Positions 1-7,231 of a stretch of 18,432 bases of DNA are shown here, piece by piece. Where the stretch lies: NCBI GenBank assembly GCA_045657185.1, contig JAZOSO010000043.1, positions 1-18,432 of the forward strand. The letters run 5' to 3'. Source of the DNA: RGIG5270 sp045657185 (GTDB lineage Bacteria > Verrucomicrobiota > Lentisphaeria > Victivallales > Victivallaceae). The position numbers and the translations under genes are program-made. Within the stretch, counting starts at the first letter, position 1. Each line of letters starts with the position of its first letter. A model generated the notes under the pieces. That model did not search any database. It was given only the letters and a program-made list of their open reading frames with translations, and was not told the origin of the DNA.

Positions 1-608
1 AGGAGCAGAAACTTGCCCGTGAACTTGCGGAACTCAAAAAAGAGGCAGAAGAAGTAAAAACGCCTGCCGTTCCGGATAATATTTCTGCTGATTCAGCTGT
101 TGCCGCAGATAAAAAAGAAGCTGCCGGAAATGTAAAAAAAGAATCTTCTGCACAAAAAACTGATTCCGCCATTGATAACGGGGTTCAGAGCTCAGTTCAA
201 ACTTCAGATAACTCCGGAGTGATTTCAGAGAAAGATATAAAGATTTCAGACAATATTGCATCTGATTCTTCCGTTGCATCTGAAAATAAAGGAAAAAGTA
301 TTGAAGATGAGAAAGTTGCTGAAAAAAAACAGCCGGAAACGATAAAGGATTTTTCAAAACTTCCGGCTATGGAAAAAACAAAAAAAGCAGAGTCTGAAAT
401 TAAGCCTGAAAAAACAGAAAAACAGGAAATCAGAGATTATGTCGTTCAGCGCGGTGATACCTTTTCTCAGTTAAGCCGCAAGTTTTACGGGTCAACACGT
501 TATTACAGAAAACTTATGGAATATAATAAAATCAGCAATCCGAACGGACTTCGTTCCGGCAAGACTATTAAGATACCGCCGCTTGAAATATTGAAAGGAA
601 TAAAATGA
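1..608 (+). CDS. LysM-domain protein, C-terminal part (5' end outside window)
   Basis: The reading frame is open from the left edge (first full codon at position 3) to TGA at 606-608, so about 201 C-terminal residues are visible and the start lies upstream; the GTG at 219 is internal. The visible part opens with a charged, helix-prone segment rich in K, E and A, followed by a long low-complexity linker of S, D, K, E and A. It ends in one LysM domain at about visible residues 146-194, beginning YVVQRGDTFSQLS and closing with a G-KTIKIPP type strand. LysM domains bind the N-acetylglucosamine-containing glycan of peptidoglycan, so the protein is probably a periplasmic or envelope protein tethered to the cell wall. 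Its TGA overlaps the ATG of the next gene, a transport-auxiliary lipoprotein, by 4 bases. The identity of the missing N-terminal part is unknown; the neighbour makes a lipid-transport role possible but unproven. Confidence 0.8.
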   Translation, partial: EQKLARELAELKKEAEEVKTPAVPDNISADSAVAADKKEAAGNVKKESSAQKTDSAIDNGVQSSVQTSDNSGVISEKDIKISDNIASDSSVASENKGKSIEDEKVAEKKQPETIKDFSKLPAMEKTKKAESEIKPEKTEKQEIRDYVVQRGDTFSQLSRKFYGSTRYYRKLMEYNKISNPNGLRSGKTIKIPPLEILKGIK

Positions 609-1162
609 AAAACAAAACATTTATTATAATTGCTGCTGTATTTTCTGCGGCGTGTCTGCTGTCGGGATGTTCACTTTTTTCTCCCGGTGTGCAAAAGGTG
701 AGTTATTATGATTTGAATTTCAGCGGCAAGGAGAAAATGAAAGTGAACTGCCGTTTTGAAACACTTAATTTTCATAATATTTCACCTGCCGGACTTAATT
801 TGCTTTTCACCTCAAATAATTCAGTTATTGAGATTGACCAGTATAATTATTGGGTACAGAGTCCTGAAATTATGCTCCGCAGATTTTTCCTTAATGCCAT
901 CGAGATTTCTGACACTCCTGCAAGCAGAGTGCTGGACGCCTCTCTTACTATTTTTGATTTTAAATTTGACCTTATCAGCAAAGAGGCTGTATTGGGTATC
1001 AAACTTGTTTTGCGTGATAAAGAACGTAATATCAAAAAAGAAAAAAATTATGTCATAAAAACAGCAGCGGCAAAATCAGAACATGCTGAATTTGTCAGTG
1101 CAATGAATAAATGTGCAGAAAAATTTATAAATCAAGCAGTTATCGATATTAAAAATTTCTAA
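605..1162 (+). CDS. ABC-type transport auxiliary lipoprotein (PqiC/YmbA-like)
   Basis: This is a 185-residue predicted lipoprotein. Residues 1-21 form a signal peptide ending in the lipobox LLSGC, so Cys22 should be the lipidated residue. The mature part begins with a YYDL strand and contains the block NYWVQSPEIMLRRFF, matching the pattern of the ABC_trans_aux/DUF330 family, whose members work with MCE/Mla/Pqi-type lipid transport between inner and outer membranes. Length fits the family. The start ATG overlaps the stop of the LysM gene, so the two are probably translationally coupled. If the assignment is right, the MCE-domain, permease and ATPase genes would be expected just upstream of the window. 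I see the lipobox and family pattern directly; the transport role is inferred from the family. Confidence 0.7.
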   Translation: MKNKTFIIIAAVFSAACLLSGCSLFSPGVQKVSYYDLNFSGKEKMKVNCRFETLNFHNISPAGLNLLFTSNNSVIEIDQYNYWVQSPEIMLRRFFLNAIEISDTPASRVLDASLTIFDFKFDLISKEAVLGIKLVLRDKERNIKKEKNYVIKTAAAKSEHAEFVSAMNKCAEKFINQAVIDIKNF

Positions 1163-1175
1163 AATGGAGGTTAGT

Positions 1176-1871
1176 ATGGAAAAGTTGAATGTTCCCCCCG
1201 AAAATCATGTAAAAGTCCTCGGCGGTCAGGGCTGGGTCGGTTTGATTGACCATCTCGGTTCAGAAACCACTCTCGTCAATGCCGCCCGTGTTTCTTTCGG
1301 CAAAATTAAAAAAGAGATGGACGAACGCGACGTTAAATTGATTGAATATCTTATTGCCAATAAGCATACCAGTCCGTTGGAACATATGGTTTTTACTTTC
1401 AGTATTCATTGTCCTTTGTTTGTTCGCGGTCAGTGGCACCGTCACCGTACTTGGAGTTACAATGAAATTTCACGCCGCTATACTGAAATTGATATGGAGT
1501 TTTATACTCCGCCCAAATTGCGCCGTCAGGCAGAAAGCAACCGTCAGGCATCATTTGCAGATGACAGTTTTGCTGATGAAGCATTGCGCAAAGAGATTGA
1601 AAAACACAATCTTGAATCACTTAAACTTTATGACCATCTGCTTGAAAACGGTGTTTGCCGTGAACAGGCCCGCGGTGTTCTGCCGCAAAATATGATGGTA
1701 ACTTTCTGGGGTACTGTTGACCTTGCAAACCTTATTCACTTCCTGGATTTGCGTGACAGTGAACATGCTCAGTGGGAAATCCGAGAATATGCAGTTGCCA
1801 TTAAACAGCTCATTAAACCTTTGATTCCCAATGTTGCAGAATATTACCGCAAACAGGGAAAAGAGTGGTAA
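1176..1871 (+). CDS. thyX: FAD-dependent thymidylate synthase ThyX
   Basis: ThyX makes dTMP from dUMP using methylenetetrahydrofolate as carbon donor and FAD/NADPH as reductant, unlike the unrelated ThyA. The protein has the ThyX signature RHRTWSYNEISRRY at residues 89-102, including the R-H-R dUMP/FAD-binding segment, and the conserved SPLEH element upstream of it. An in-frame ATG lies at 1164, but the best ribosome binding site, GGAGG at 1166-1170, sits 5 bases before the ATG at 1176, so I choose 1176 (231 residues). Starting at 1164 would add four residues with no Shine-Dalgarno site. It begins 13 bases after the lipoprotein stop and is followed 30 bases later by the SurA-like gene. It is the only nucleotide-metabolism gene in an otherwise envelope-related run, probably carried along in the transcript. 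Confidence 0.95.
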   Translation: MEKLNVPPENHVKVLGGQGWVGLIDHLGSETTLVNAARVSFGKIKKEMDERDVKLIEYLIANKHTSPLEHMVFTFSIHCPLFVRGQWHRHRTWSYNEISRRYTEIDMEFYTPPKLRRQAESNRQASFADDSFADEALRKEIEKHNLESLKLYDHLLENGVCREQARGVLPQNMMVTFWGTVDLANLIHFLDLRDSEHAQWEIREYAVAIKQLIKPLIPNVAEYYRKQGKEW

Positions 1872-1901
1872 AAAAAAGACTTCTCTCCCCATGGAGGAAA
1901 G

Positions 1902-2864
1902 ATGAATATAAAAAAATATTGCCTCGCATTTTGTTTCGTTTCTGCATGTTTGTTTGCAAATGCGGAGACATTGAAAAAAGAGACTGACAGTGTGCTTGCA
2001 TCGGTGAACGGTGTACCTGTCAGCCTCAGTGATGTCTTGTACGAAACGCAAAGCGAGGAATATTATATGGCAGGCGCATTGGATCAGAAAAGTGCGCAAA
2101 AGGCGATTTATGAACTGCGCAAAAAAACTTTGGACGATTTGATTGACCGCAAATTGATTTTGGCTGAATACGAAAAAAATCCGTTTCCCATTGATAATCA
2201 GCGTATCTCAAATGTCCTTGATGATATGGCAGTGCGTGCGAATTGCCGCACCCGCAGTGAGTTTTTTCAAAAACTCCGTGCCGCGGGGCTGTCTGTTGAA
2301 GAGTTCCGGCGCAAAGTTGAGGAGCGCGTGACTGTGCAGTATGTTGTCGGCAGAGAGTTGTATATTTATGTAAATGTTTCTCCCAAACAAATTTATGAAT
2401 ATTACAAACAGCATGAAGAAGAATTTTCCACTCCTGAACAAATTCAACTGAATGTACTTTATCTCAATAGTTCAAATCCTGATTTTGAGATGAGAAAAAA
2501 ACTTGTTGCGGATAGACTTGCTGCCAATCCGTCGGATTTTTATACTCTGGTAAAGGAATACTCCGAACTTCCGGGAGCGAAAAAAAATTCATCCGTACTG
2601 CTGACTCCGGTTGACAAACTCCGTGAAGAATTCAAAGCTGCTTCTGATAAAAAAAAGTTTAATCAGATTATAGGACCGCTTGAAATTCCGGAAGAAGGTG
2701 TATATTATCTGCTGACGGATAAATTTATTCCGCCTGTAAAAAAATCTCTGAATGAAGTAAGAGGGCAGATAATCGCCGAACTTGAAAAACAGCAAAGAGA
2801 AAAAGCATATAAAGATTATGTAAAAAAACTCCGCTCCGAAGCGATTATCCGTTACATGTATTAG
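1902..2864 (+). CDS. SurA/PpiC-like periplasmic chaperone, degenerate parvulin domain
   Basis: A 320-residue exported protein. Residues 1-21 are a signal peptide ending in ANA before ETLK. Residues about 27-165 resemble the SurA N-terminal chaperone domain: VLASVNGVPVSLSDV, then DLIDRKLILAEYEK and a helical EFFQKLRAAGLSVEEFRRKVEERV segment described here only in part. Residues about 175-280 have the layout of a parvulin (PpiC) domain, but the usual histidine of the first strand (ASHILV in active parvulins) is replaced within QLNVLYLNSS, so prolyl isomerase activity is doubtful. The end is a charged helix. The family escorts unfolded outer-membrane proteins through the periplasm; here a chaperone role is more likely than catalysis. 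GGAGG at 1893-1897 lies 4 bases before the ATG. A lipoprotein with a BamE-like end follows after 11 bases, consistent with outer-membrane assembly. Confidence 0.8.
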   Translation: MNIKKYCLAFCFVSACLFANAETLKKETDSVLASVNGVPVSLSDVLYETQSEEYYMAGALDQKSAQKAIYELRKKTLDDLIDRKLILAEYEKNPFPIDNQRISNVLDDMAVRANCRTRSEFFQKLRAAGLSVEEFRRKVEERVTVQYVVGRELYIYVNVSPKQIYEYYKQHEEEFSTPEQIQLNVLYLNSSNPDFEMRKKLVADRLAANPSDFYTLVKEYSELPGAKKNSSVLLTPVDKLREEFKAASDKKKFNQIIGPLEIPEEGVYYLLTDKFIPPVKKSLNEVRGQIIAELEKQQREKAYKDYVKKLRSEAIIRYMY

Positions 2865-2875
2865 AAAGGAAAAAC

Positions 2876-3457
2876 ATGAAAAAATTAACTTTATTTGCCA
2901 TGCTTGCAGCTGTGCTGCTTTGCGGATGTGTCAAACCTGTTGTTGTCTCCGAAGTTCTTCAGCAGGGCGAAAAAGATGTTATTTATACTCAGTGCAACAT
3001 TTTTTATTCGGACCCCGCTAATATAAGTTGTCTTAATTTTTTGGAAGGCAAGTTTATTCCTTACGGTACGGAAATAACTGTTGTTGAGTGTGATGAGGAA
3101 AAATTAAGTTTCAAAACCGCAGGCAGTGAAACTGTTTATACTATCAAATTCAGCAAAGGTGAACGCATGAGTTCCATGCAGAATTATCTGCGTACCATTC
3201 TCGGCTTTACTGACCGCAGCGGCATTGAGAAGAAAATCCGTCCTGAATTTGCCGCCGAAGTCAGAGCCGGCAAAATTGCTGTCGGTATGAAAAAAAGTGA
3301 AATCGCTGTTGCATGGGGGAAGGTTCCGCCTGTTCATACTCCTGATGAAAAAAATATGACTTGGATATATATGTATAATCATCACGACCTTATCCGTTTG
3401 ATTTTCCGCGGAGATGTTTTGCGCAAGACTATGCCGAAATTGCAGGACAGCAAATGA
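2876..3457 (+). CDS. Lipoprotein with BamE/SmpA-like C-terminal domain
   Basis: A 193-residue predicted lipoprotein: residues 1-17 are a signal peptide with lipobox LLCGC, giving Cys18 as the lipidated residue. The middle (about 20-110) is a beta-rich region I do not recognise. Residues about 125-190 read like a BamE/SmpA-OmlA fold: a G-K-I-A-V-GM-KKSEI-AVAWG helix, a P-P-V-H turn, then the strand pair TWIYMYNHHDLIRLIF. BamE is a small lipoprotein of the outer-membrane protein assembly complex, but this fold occurs in many other envelope lipoproteins, so the BAM role is only suggested, mainly by the SurA-like gene directly upstream. An AAGGA site precedes the ATG. The stop overlaps the start of the UDP-glucuronate decarboxylase gene by 4 bases. 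Confidence 0.65.
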   Translation: MKKLTLFAMLAAVLLCGCVKPVVVSEVLQQGEKDVIYTQCNIFYSDPANISCLNFLEGKFIPYGTEITVVECDEEKLSFKTAGSETVYTIKFSKGERMSSMQNYLRTILGFTDRSGIEKKIRPEFAAEVRAGKIAVGMKKSEIAVAWGKVPPVHTPDEKNMTWIYMYNHHDLIRLIFRGDVLRKTMPKLQDSK

Positions 3458-4395
3458 AAAATATTATCGTTACAGGCGGATGCGGTTTTCTCGGCAGAAA
3501 TCTTTGTCACTTGCTTTTGCTTGAAGGACATGAGGTATATGCCGTAGATAATTTTTTCACCGGTTCGGAAAGAAATGCGCAAAGTTTACAGGCATTTCCC
3601 AATTTTCATGTCATAAAACATGATGTTGTTGAGCCGTTTAAAATTGATTTGCCGATAGATGAAATATATCATCTTGCATGTCCTGCGTCTCCTCCGTATT
3701 ACCAGAAAGACCCTGTTTTCACTGCCCGTACTGCTTTTCTCGGTGCATTTAATTTTCTTGAACTTGCAAAAGAAAAGGGGGCAAAAATTCTGTTGACTTC
3801 CACCAGTGAGATTTACGGTGAACCGCAGGTGCATCCGCAAATTGAGAGTTACCGCGGCAATGTCAATACAATCGGGATACGCAGCTGTTACGATGAGGGT
3901 AAACGCATTTCAGAAACTTTGTTTTTTGATTTCTGGCGCATGTATGATTTGAAAATAAAGGTGGTTCGTATTTTTAACACTTACGGACCGTATATGCAGA
4001 TAGATGACGGACGGGTTGTTACCAATTTTATCAAACAGGCATTCAATAATGAAGATATTACGATTTTCGGTGACGGACACCAGACCAGGAGTTTCTGTTA
4101 TGTTGATGACCTTGTGCGCGGGTTGAAGGCTATGATGGCAAGCCCGGATGATTTCAGAGGACCGGTAAATCTGGGGAACCCCGGCGAATTTACTATGTTG
4201 GAACTTGCCGAGCTGGTGCTGGAAAATATTAAATGCAGTTCAAAAATGATTTTCAAACCGCTGCCGTCAGATGACCCCACACGCCGCCGCCCGGATATAA
4301 CTCTTGCCAAAGAAAAGCTCAACTGGCAGCCGGAAATTCCACTGCGTGACGGGTTGAAAAAAACAATTGAATACTTCGGAGAATTTTTTAAATGA
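3454..4395 (+). CDS. UDP-glucuronate decarboxylase (UDP-xylose synthase)
   Basis: An extended short-chain dehydrogenase/reductase of 313 residues. The NAD-binding Rossmann motif is at residues 7-14 (TGGCGFLG). The family-specific block HPQIESYRGNVN leads into GIRSCYDEGKR, which carries the catalytic Tyr146 and Lys150 (YxxxK). The segment VVRIFNTYGPYM follows. These features are characteristic of UXS-type enzymes, which oxidise UDP-glucuronate at C4, decarboxylate it and re-reduce to UDP-xylose; related dTDP-glucose dehydratases lack the RSCYDEGKR block. UDP-xylose or a derived sugar would feed surface polysaccharide or lipopolysaccharide. It is sandwiched by 4-base ATGA overlaps between the BamE-like lipoprotein and murF, so it is almost certainly co-translated with them. 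No glycosyltransferase is visible here to show where the sugar goes. Confidence 0.9.
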   Translation: MKNIIVTGGCGFLGRNLCHLLLLEGHEVYAVDNFFTGSERNAQSLQAFPNFHVIKHDVVEPFKIDLPIDEIYHLACPASPPYYQKDPVFTARTAFLGAFNFLELAKEKGAKILLTSTSEIYGEPQVHPQIESYRGNVNTIGIRSCYDEGKRISETLFFDFWRMYDLKIKVVRIFNTYGPYMQIDDGRVVTNFIKQAFNNEDITIFGDGHQTRSFCYVDDLVRGLKAMMASPDDFRGPVNLGNPGEFTMLELAELVLENIKCSSKMIFKPLPSDDPTRRRPDITLAKEKLNWQPEIPLRDGLKKTIEYFGEFFK

Positions 4396-5765
4396 TTGAA
4401 CTTGATATGGCTGAAATTACCGCATTCTGCGGCGGGGAACTGCTGAATGTTTTTCCGGAAACTGTGATAAAAAAAGCAGAGACCGACAGTCGTAAAGATA
4501 TGACGGACGGGATTTTTTTTGCACTTAAAGGAGAGCGTTTTGATGCTCATGATTTTTTGACACAGGCAATGGCAAATAATGCTGCCGTATTGTGTGTGCA
4601 AAAGGGGCGTGAAATTGCTGATTTTCCCTGCTGGGCAGTTGAAGATACATTGAAGGCATATCAGAAACTCGGTGCATTGCAGCTTAAAAAAGCTGAAATT
4701 CCAACAGTCGGCATTACCGGCAGTGTAGGCAAAACAAGTGTCAAAGAGATGACCAGAGCAGTGCTGGAATATAAATTCGGCATTGGCAAAGTTCTTTTTA
4801 CTGAAGGGAACACCAATAATCATATCGGCGTGCCGCAGAATCTCATGCGCCTTACTCATGAACATGAAATTGCAGTTATTGAAATGGGAACAAGTTCTTT
4901 CGGTGAAATCAGCGTATTGTCTGAAATTGTCCGCCCCGAAGCCGCACTGATAAATTCAATTGCTCCGTGTCATTTGGAAAATCTCGGAACATTGGAAGGA
5001 GTGGCAAAGGAAAAATCTGCTATTTTTGACTTTGCTGAAACTTTTGCCGTTTTTCCCGGAAATATTCCGCAAACAATGCAGATTGAGCAAACCGCAAAGC
5101 AAAAAAATCTGCAAATCTGCCGCTTCGGCAATCGGCAAGCTGACGGAATTGATTTTTATTATACAGACTTCAAAGGCTCGCTTGCCGGAAGTTCGTTTGT
5201 TTTACATAACAGAGATGAAAAAGTTGTTGTGAATTGGAATTTGCAGGGTGAACATCAGGCGCAGAATGCATGCGGTGCGGCGGCAATCGGAAAATTTTTC
5301 GGAATGTCTCTGCAGGAAATTGCTGACGGTTTGAAAAATACTTCACTTCCCGGAATGCGTGCAAAAATCACAGAAGCTGACGGTATTCATTATTATAATG
5401 ATTCATATAATGCCAATCCGGCAAGTATGGCTGCTCTTTTAAAATTGATAAAAGAGTATGCCGAAAACGGAGAATTTGCATTTGAAAATGTGATTTTGCT
5501 CATGGGCGATATGCTGGAGCTGGGGGAAAATTCACTTGCTGAACATCGCAAAGTTTTGCAGAGTGCCGTTGAAAATTTGAAAGGTGTTGAAATTTTGACT
5601 GTCGGCAGTAATTTCGGAACTTGTGCGGCAGATTTCAATATTGAATCATTTCCTGATTCTGTTACTGCGGGAAAACGGTTGAAAAAATCGCTTGCCGTGG
5701 GTAAATGGGTTTTTCTTAAAGGTTCAAATTCAATGCAGATGACAAAAGCGTTGGAGCAGGAGTAA
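4392..5765 (+). CDS. murF: UDP-MurNAc-tripeptide--D-Ala-D-Ala ligase MurF
   Basis: MurF adds the D-Ala-D-Ala dipeptide to UDP-MurNAc-tripeptide, the last cytoplasmic step of stem-peptide synthesis. The protein has 457 residues, the normal length. Visible Mur-ligase features in order: N-terminal substrate domain with TDSRKDMTDGIFFALKGERFD; ATP-binding loop GSVGKTS around residues 110-116; the MurF pattern EGNTNNHIGVPQNLM; EMGTSSFGEI; HLENLGTLEGVAKEK; HQAQNACGAAAIG; and YNDSYNANPASM. The GNTNNHIGVP element separates MurF from MurC, MurD and MurE. It overlaps the upstream decarboxylase gene by 4 bases and is followed after 8 bases by murE. The order murF then murE is the reverse of the common dcw order murE-murF, and no other dcw gene (mraY, murD, ftsW) is present in the window. 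Confidence 0.95.
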   Translation: MIELDMAEITAFCGGELLNVFPETVIKKAETDSRKDMTDGIFFALKGERFDAHDFLTQAMANNAAVLCVQKGREIADFPCWAVEDTLKAYQKLGALQLKKAEIPTVGITGSVGKTSVKEMTRAVLEYKFGIGKVLFTEGNTNNHIGVPQNLMRLTHEHEIAVIEMGTSSFGEISVLSEIVRPEAALINSIAPCHLENLGTLEGVAKEKSAIFDFAETFAVFPGNIPQTMQIEQTAKQKNLQICRFGNRQADGIDFYYTDFKGSLAGSSFVLHNRDEKVVVNWNLQGEHQAQNACGAAAIGKFFGMSLQEIADGLKNTSLPGMRAKITEADGIHYYNDSYNANPASMAALLKLIKEYAENGEFAFENVILLMGDMLELGENSLAEHRKVLQSAVENLKGVEILTVGSNFGTCAADFNIESFPDSVTAGKRLKKSLAVGKWVFLKGSNSMQMTKALEQE

Positions 5766-5773
5766 TTATAACA

Positions 5774-7231
5774 ATGCGAAAGATAAAATTCAGCCGGCTT
5801 GCAGATTTTCTCGGAACACTCGTAATTGATAAAAAAATATATGATGATTTCGAGTTGTCTGCAATTACTTCAAATTCTTCAGCGGTAACGGAAAATTCAC
5901 TTTTCTGTGCTGTAAAAGGGGTAAATGTTGACGGTAATTCTTTTGCAGAACAGGCATTTGCCAATGGTGCGGCAGGGATAATTTCAACTCTCTGTTATGA
6001 GGGGAAAAATTATATTCAGGTAAAAGATGACCGTCTGGCTTACAGTGAAGCAATGCGTTTTTTTCATGGAGAACCGGACAGCAAATTGAATTTTATCGGA
6101 GTGACGGGAACTAACGGCAAAACTACAAGTGTTTACTGTATGTATGAGCTTCTGCGTGACCTCAGCCGTAAAACAGCTATTCTGACAACTATAATTTCGC
6201 ATGACGGCAAAGAATCCCGAGACTCGGATTGTACGACACCTGATGCAAGATTGATTTTTGACTTTTGTTCCCGTGCGGTTCAAAACAACTGTGAATTTTT
6301 AGCTATGGAGTGTTCAAGTCATGCGCTCAGTCAGAAAAGAACGGGGCTTGTTAAATTCAAAGCTGCTGTTTTTACCAATCTTACCGAGGAACATTCCGAT
6401 TATCATTTGAATATGGATGATTATTTTGCGGCAAAAAAAATTCTTTTCGTACAAAATCTTGCTTCAGATGGAACTGCAATTATAAATATTGATGATGCTT
6501 ACGGAGCAAGGCTTGCCGCAGAATTGCGTGAAATGAATGTAAAAACTGTAACCTTCGGATTTGCAAAAAATGCTGATATGAAGATGCAAATTATTGATAA
6601 TGAATTTGTTTTAAATGGAGAGAAAGTTGAATTTTCACTTTTCGGCAAACATAATTTTTATAATGTTACAGGTGTTTTGGCTGCATTGCAATCACTCGGT
6701 TTTGATTTCAGATTTATGCTTGATATCCTGCGGAGGAAAAATATCAGTGTACCGGGAAGGTTGGAAAAAATTGACCTCGGCAATCATGGCACGGCGTTTG
6801 TTGATTATGCTCATACACCCGATGCGTTGTATAATGTTTTGAATATTTTGAAACAGGAAGCGGTTCGCCGCAAAGGACGGCTTATTTGTGTTTTCGGCTG
6901 CGGCGGTAATCGAGACAGAAATAAACGGCCTCACATGGGCAAAACAGTTTCTGAGTTTGCTGATGAATTTATTGTTACCTCAGATAATCCCCGGAATGAA
7001 TCTCCTGAAGTTATTATTGAGGAGATTTTAAGCGGTTGTCTGAAAAATCCATTTCTGGTTGAATGTGACCGCCGCACTGCGATTGAAAAAGCTGTGCAGT
7101 ATGCCGGAGTGTGTGATATTATTCTCGTTGCGGGGAAGGGGCATGAAAAATACCAGCAGACAGGCGACACTAAAATATATTTTGATGATTGTGAAGAATT
7201 GCAGAAAGCATTGGAAAGGTGCAGAGAATGA
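5774..7231 (+). CDS. murE: UDP-MurNAc-L-Ala-D-Glu--meso-diaminopimelate ligase MurE
   Basis: MurE adds the third stem-peptide residue. The protein is 485 residues, normal for the family. It has the ATP loop GTNGKTT at residues 112-118, the DCTTPDA substrate-domain segment, MECSSHALSQKR, and the carbamylated lysine, probably Lys221, in SDYHLNMDDYFAAKK. DNPRNESP begins at Asp404; the DNPR motif is the known signature of meso-diaminopimelate-specific MurE, so the stem peptide should carry meso-DAP, as usual in diderm bacteria. GKGHEKYQ near the C-terminus is also conserved. A GGAG inside the end of murF lies about 12 bases before the ATG, a long spacing, so coupling to murF translation is likely. 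Its TGA overlaps the ATG of the next gene by 4 bases. Confidence 0.95.
   Translation: MRKIKFSRLADFLGTLVIDKKIYDDFELSAITSNSSAVTENSLFCAVKGVNVDGNSFAEQAFANGAAGIISTLCYEGKNYIQVKDDRLAYSEAMRFFHGEPDSKLNFIGVTGTNGKTTSVYCMYELLRDLSRKTAILTTIISHDGKESRDSDCTTPDARLIFDFCSRAVQNNCEFLAMECSSHALSQKRTGLVKFKAAVFTNLTEEHSDYHLNMDDYFAAKKILFVQNLASDGTAIINIDDAYGARLAAELREMNVKTVTFGFAKNADMKMQIIDNEFVLNGEKVEFSLFGKHNFYNVTGVLAALQSLGFDFRFMLDILRRKNISVPGRLEKIDLGNHGTAFVDYAHTPDALYNVLNILKQEAVRRKGRLICVFGCGGNRDRNKRPHMGKTVSEFADEFIVTSDNPRNESPEVIIEEILSGCLKNPFLVECDRRTAIEKAVQYAGVCDIILVAGKGHEKYQQTGDTKIYFDDCEELQKALERCRE

Noticed and set aside
1891..1905. A four-codon mini-ORF (MEER, ATG at 1891) whose TGA overlaps the ATG of the SurA-like gene, with a similar ATGGAGG before thyX at 1164-1170.
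   Set aside because: The ATG arises by chance next to the GGAGG ribosome binding site in both places, has no ribosome binding site of its own, and before thyX it is in frame rather than a leader.
4098..4865. Long antisense frame of about 255 codons opposite the decarboxylase/murF junction.
   Set aside because: Its product is Cys/Phe/His-rich without domain logic and it lies opposite two unmistakable enzymes, as do the similar long antisense frames at 9164-9760 and 14971-15855.
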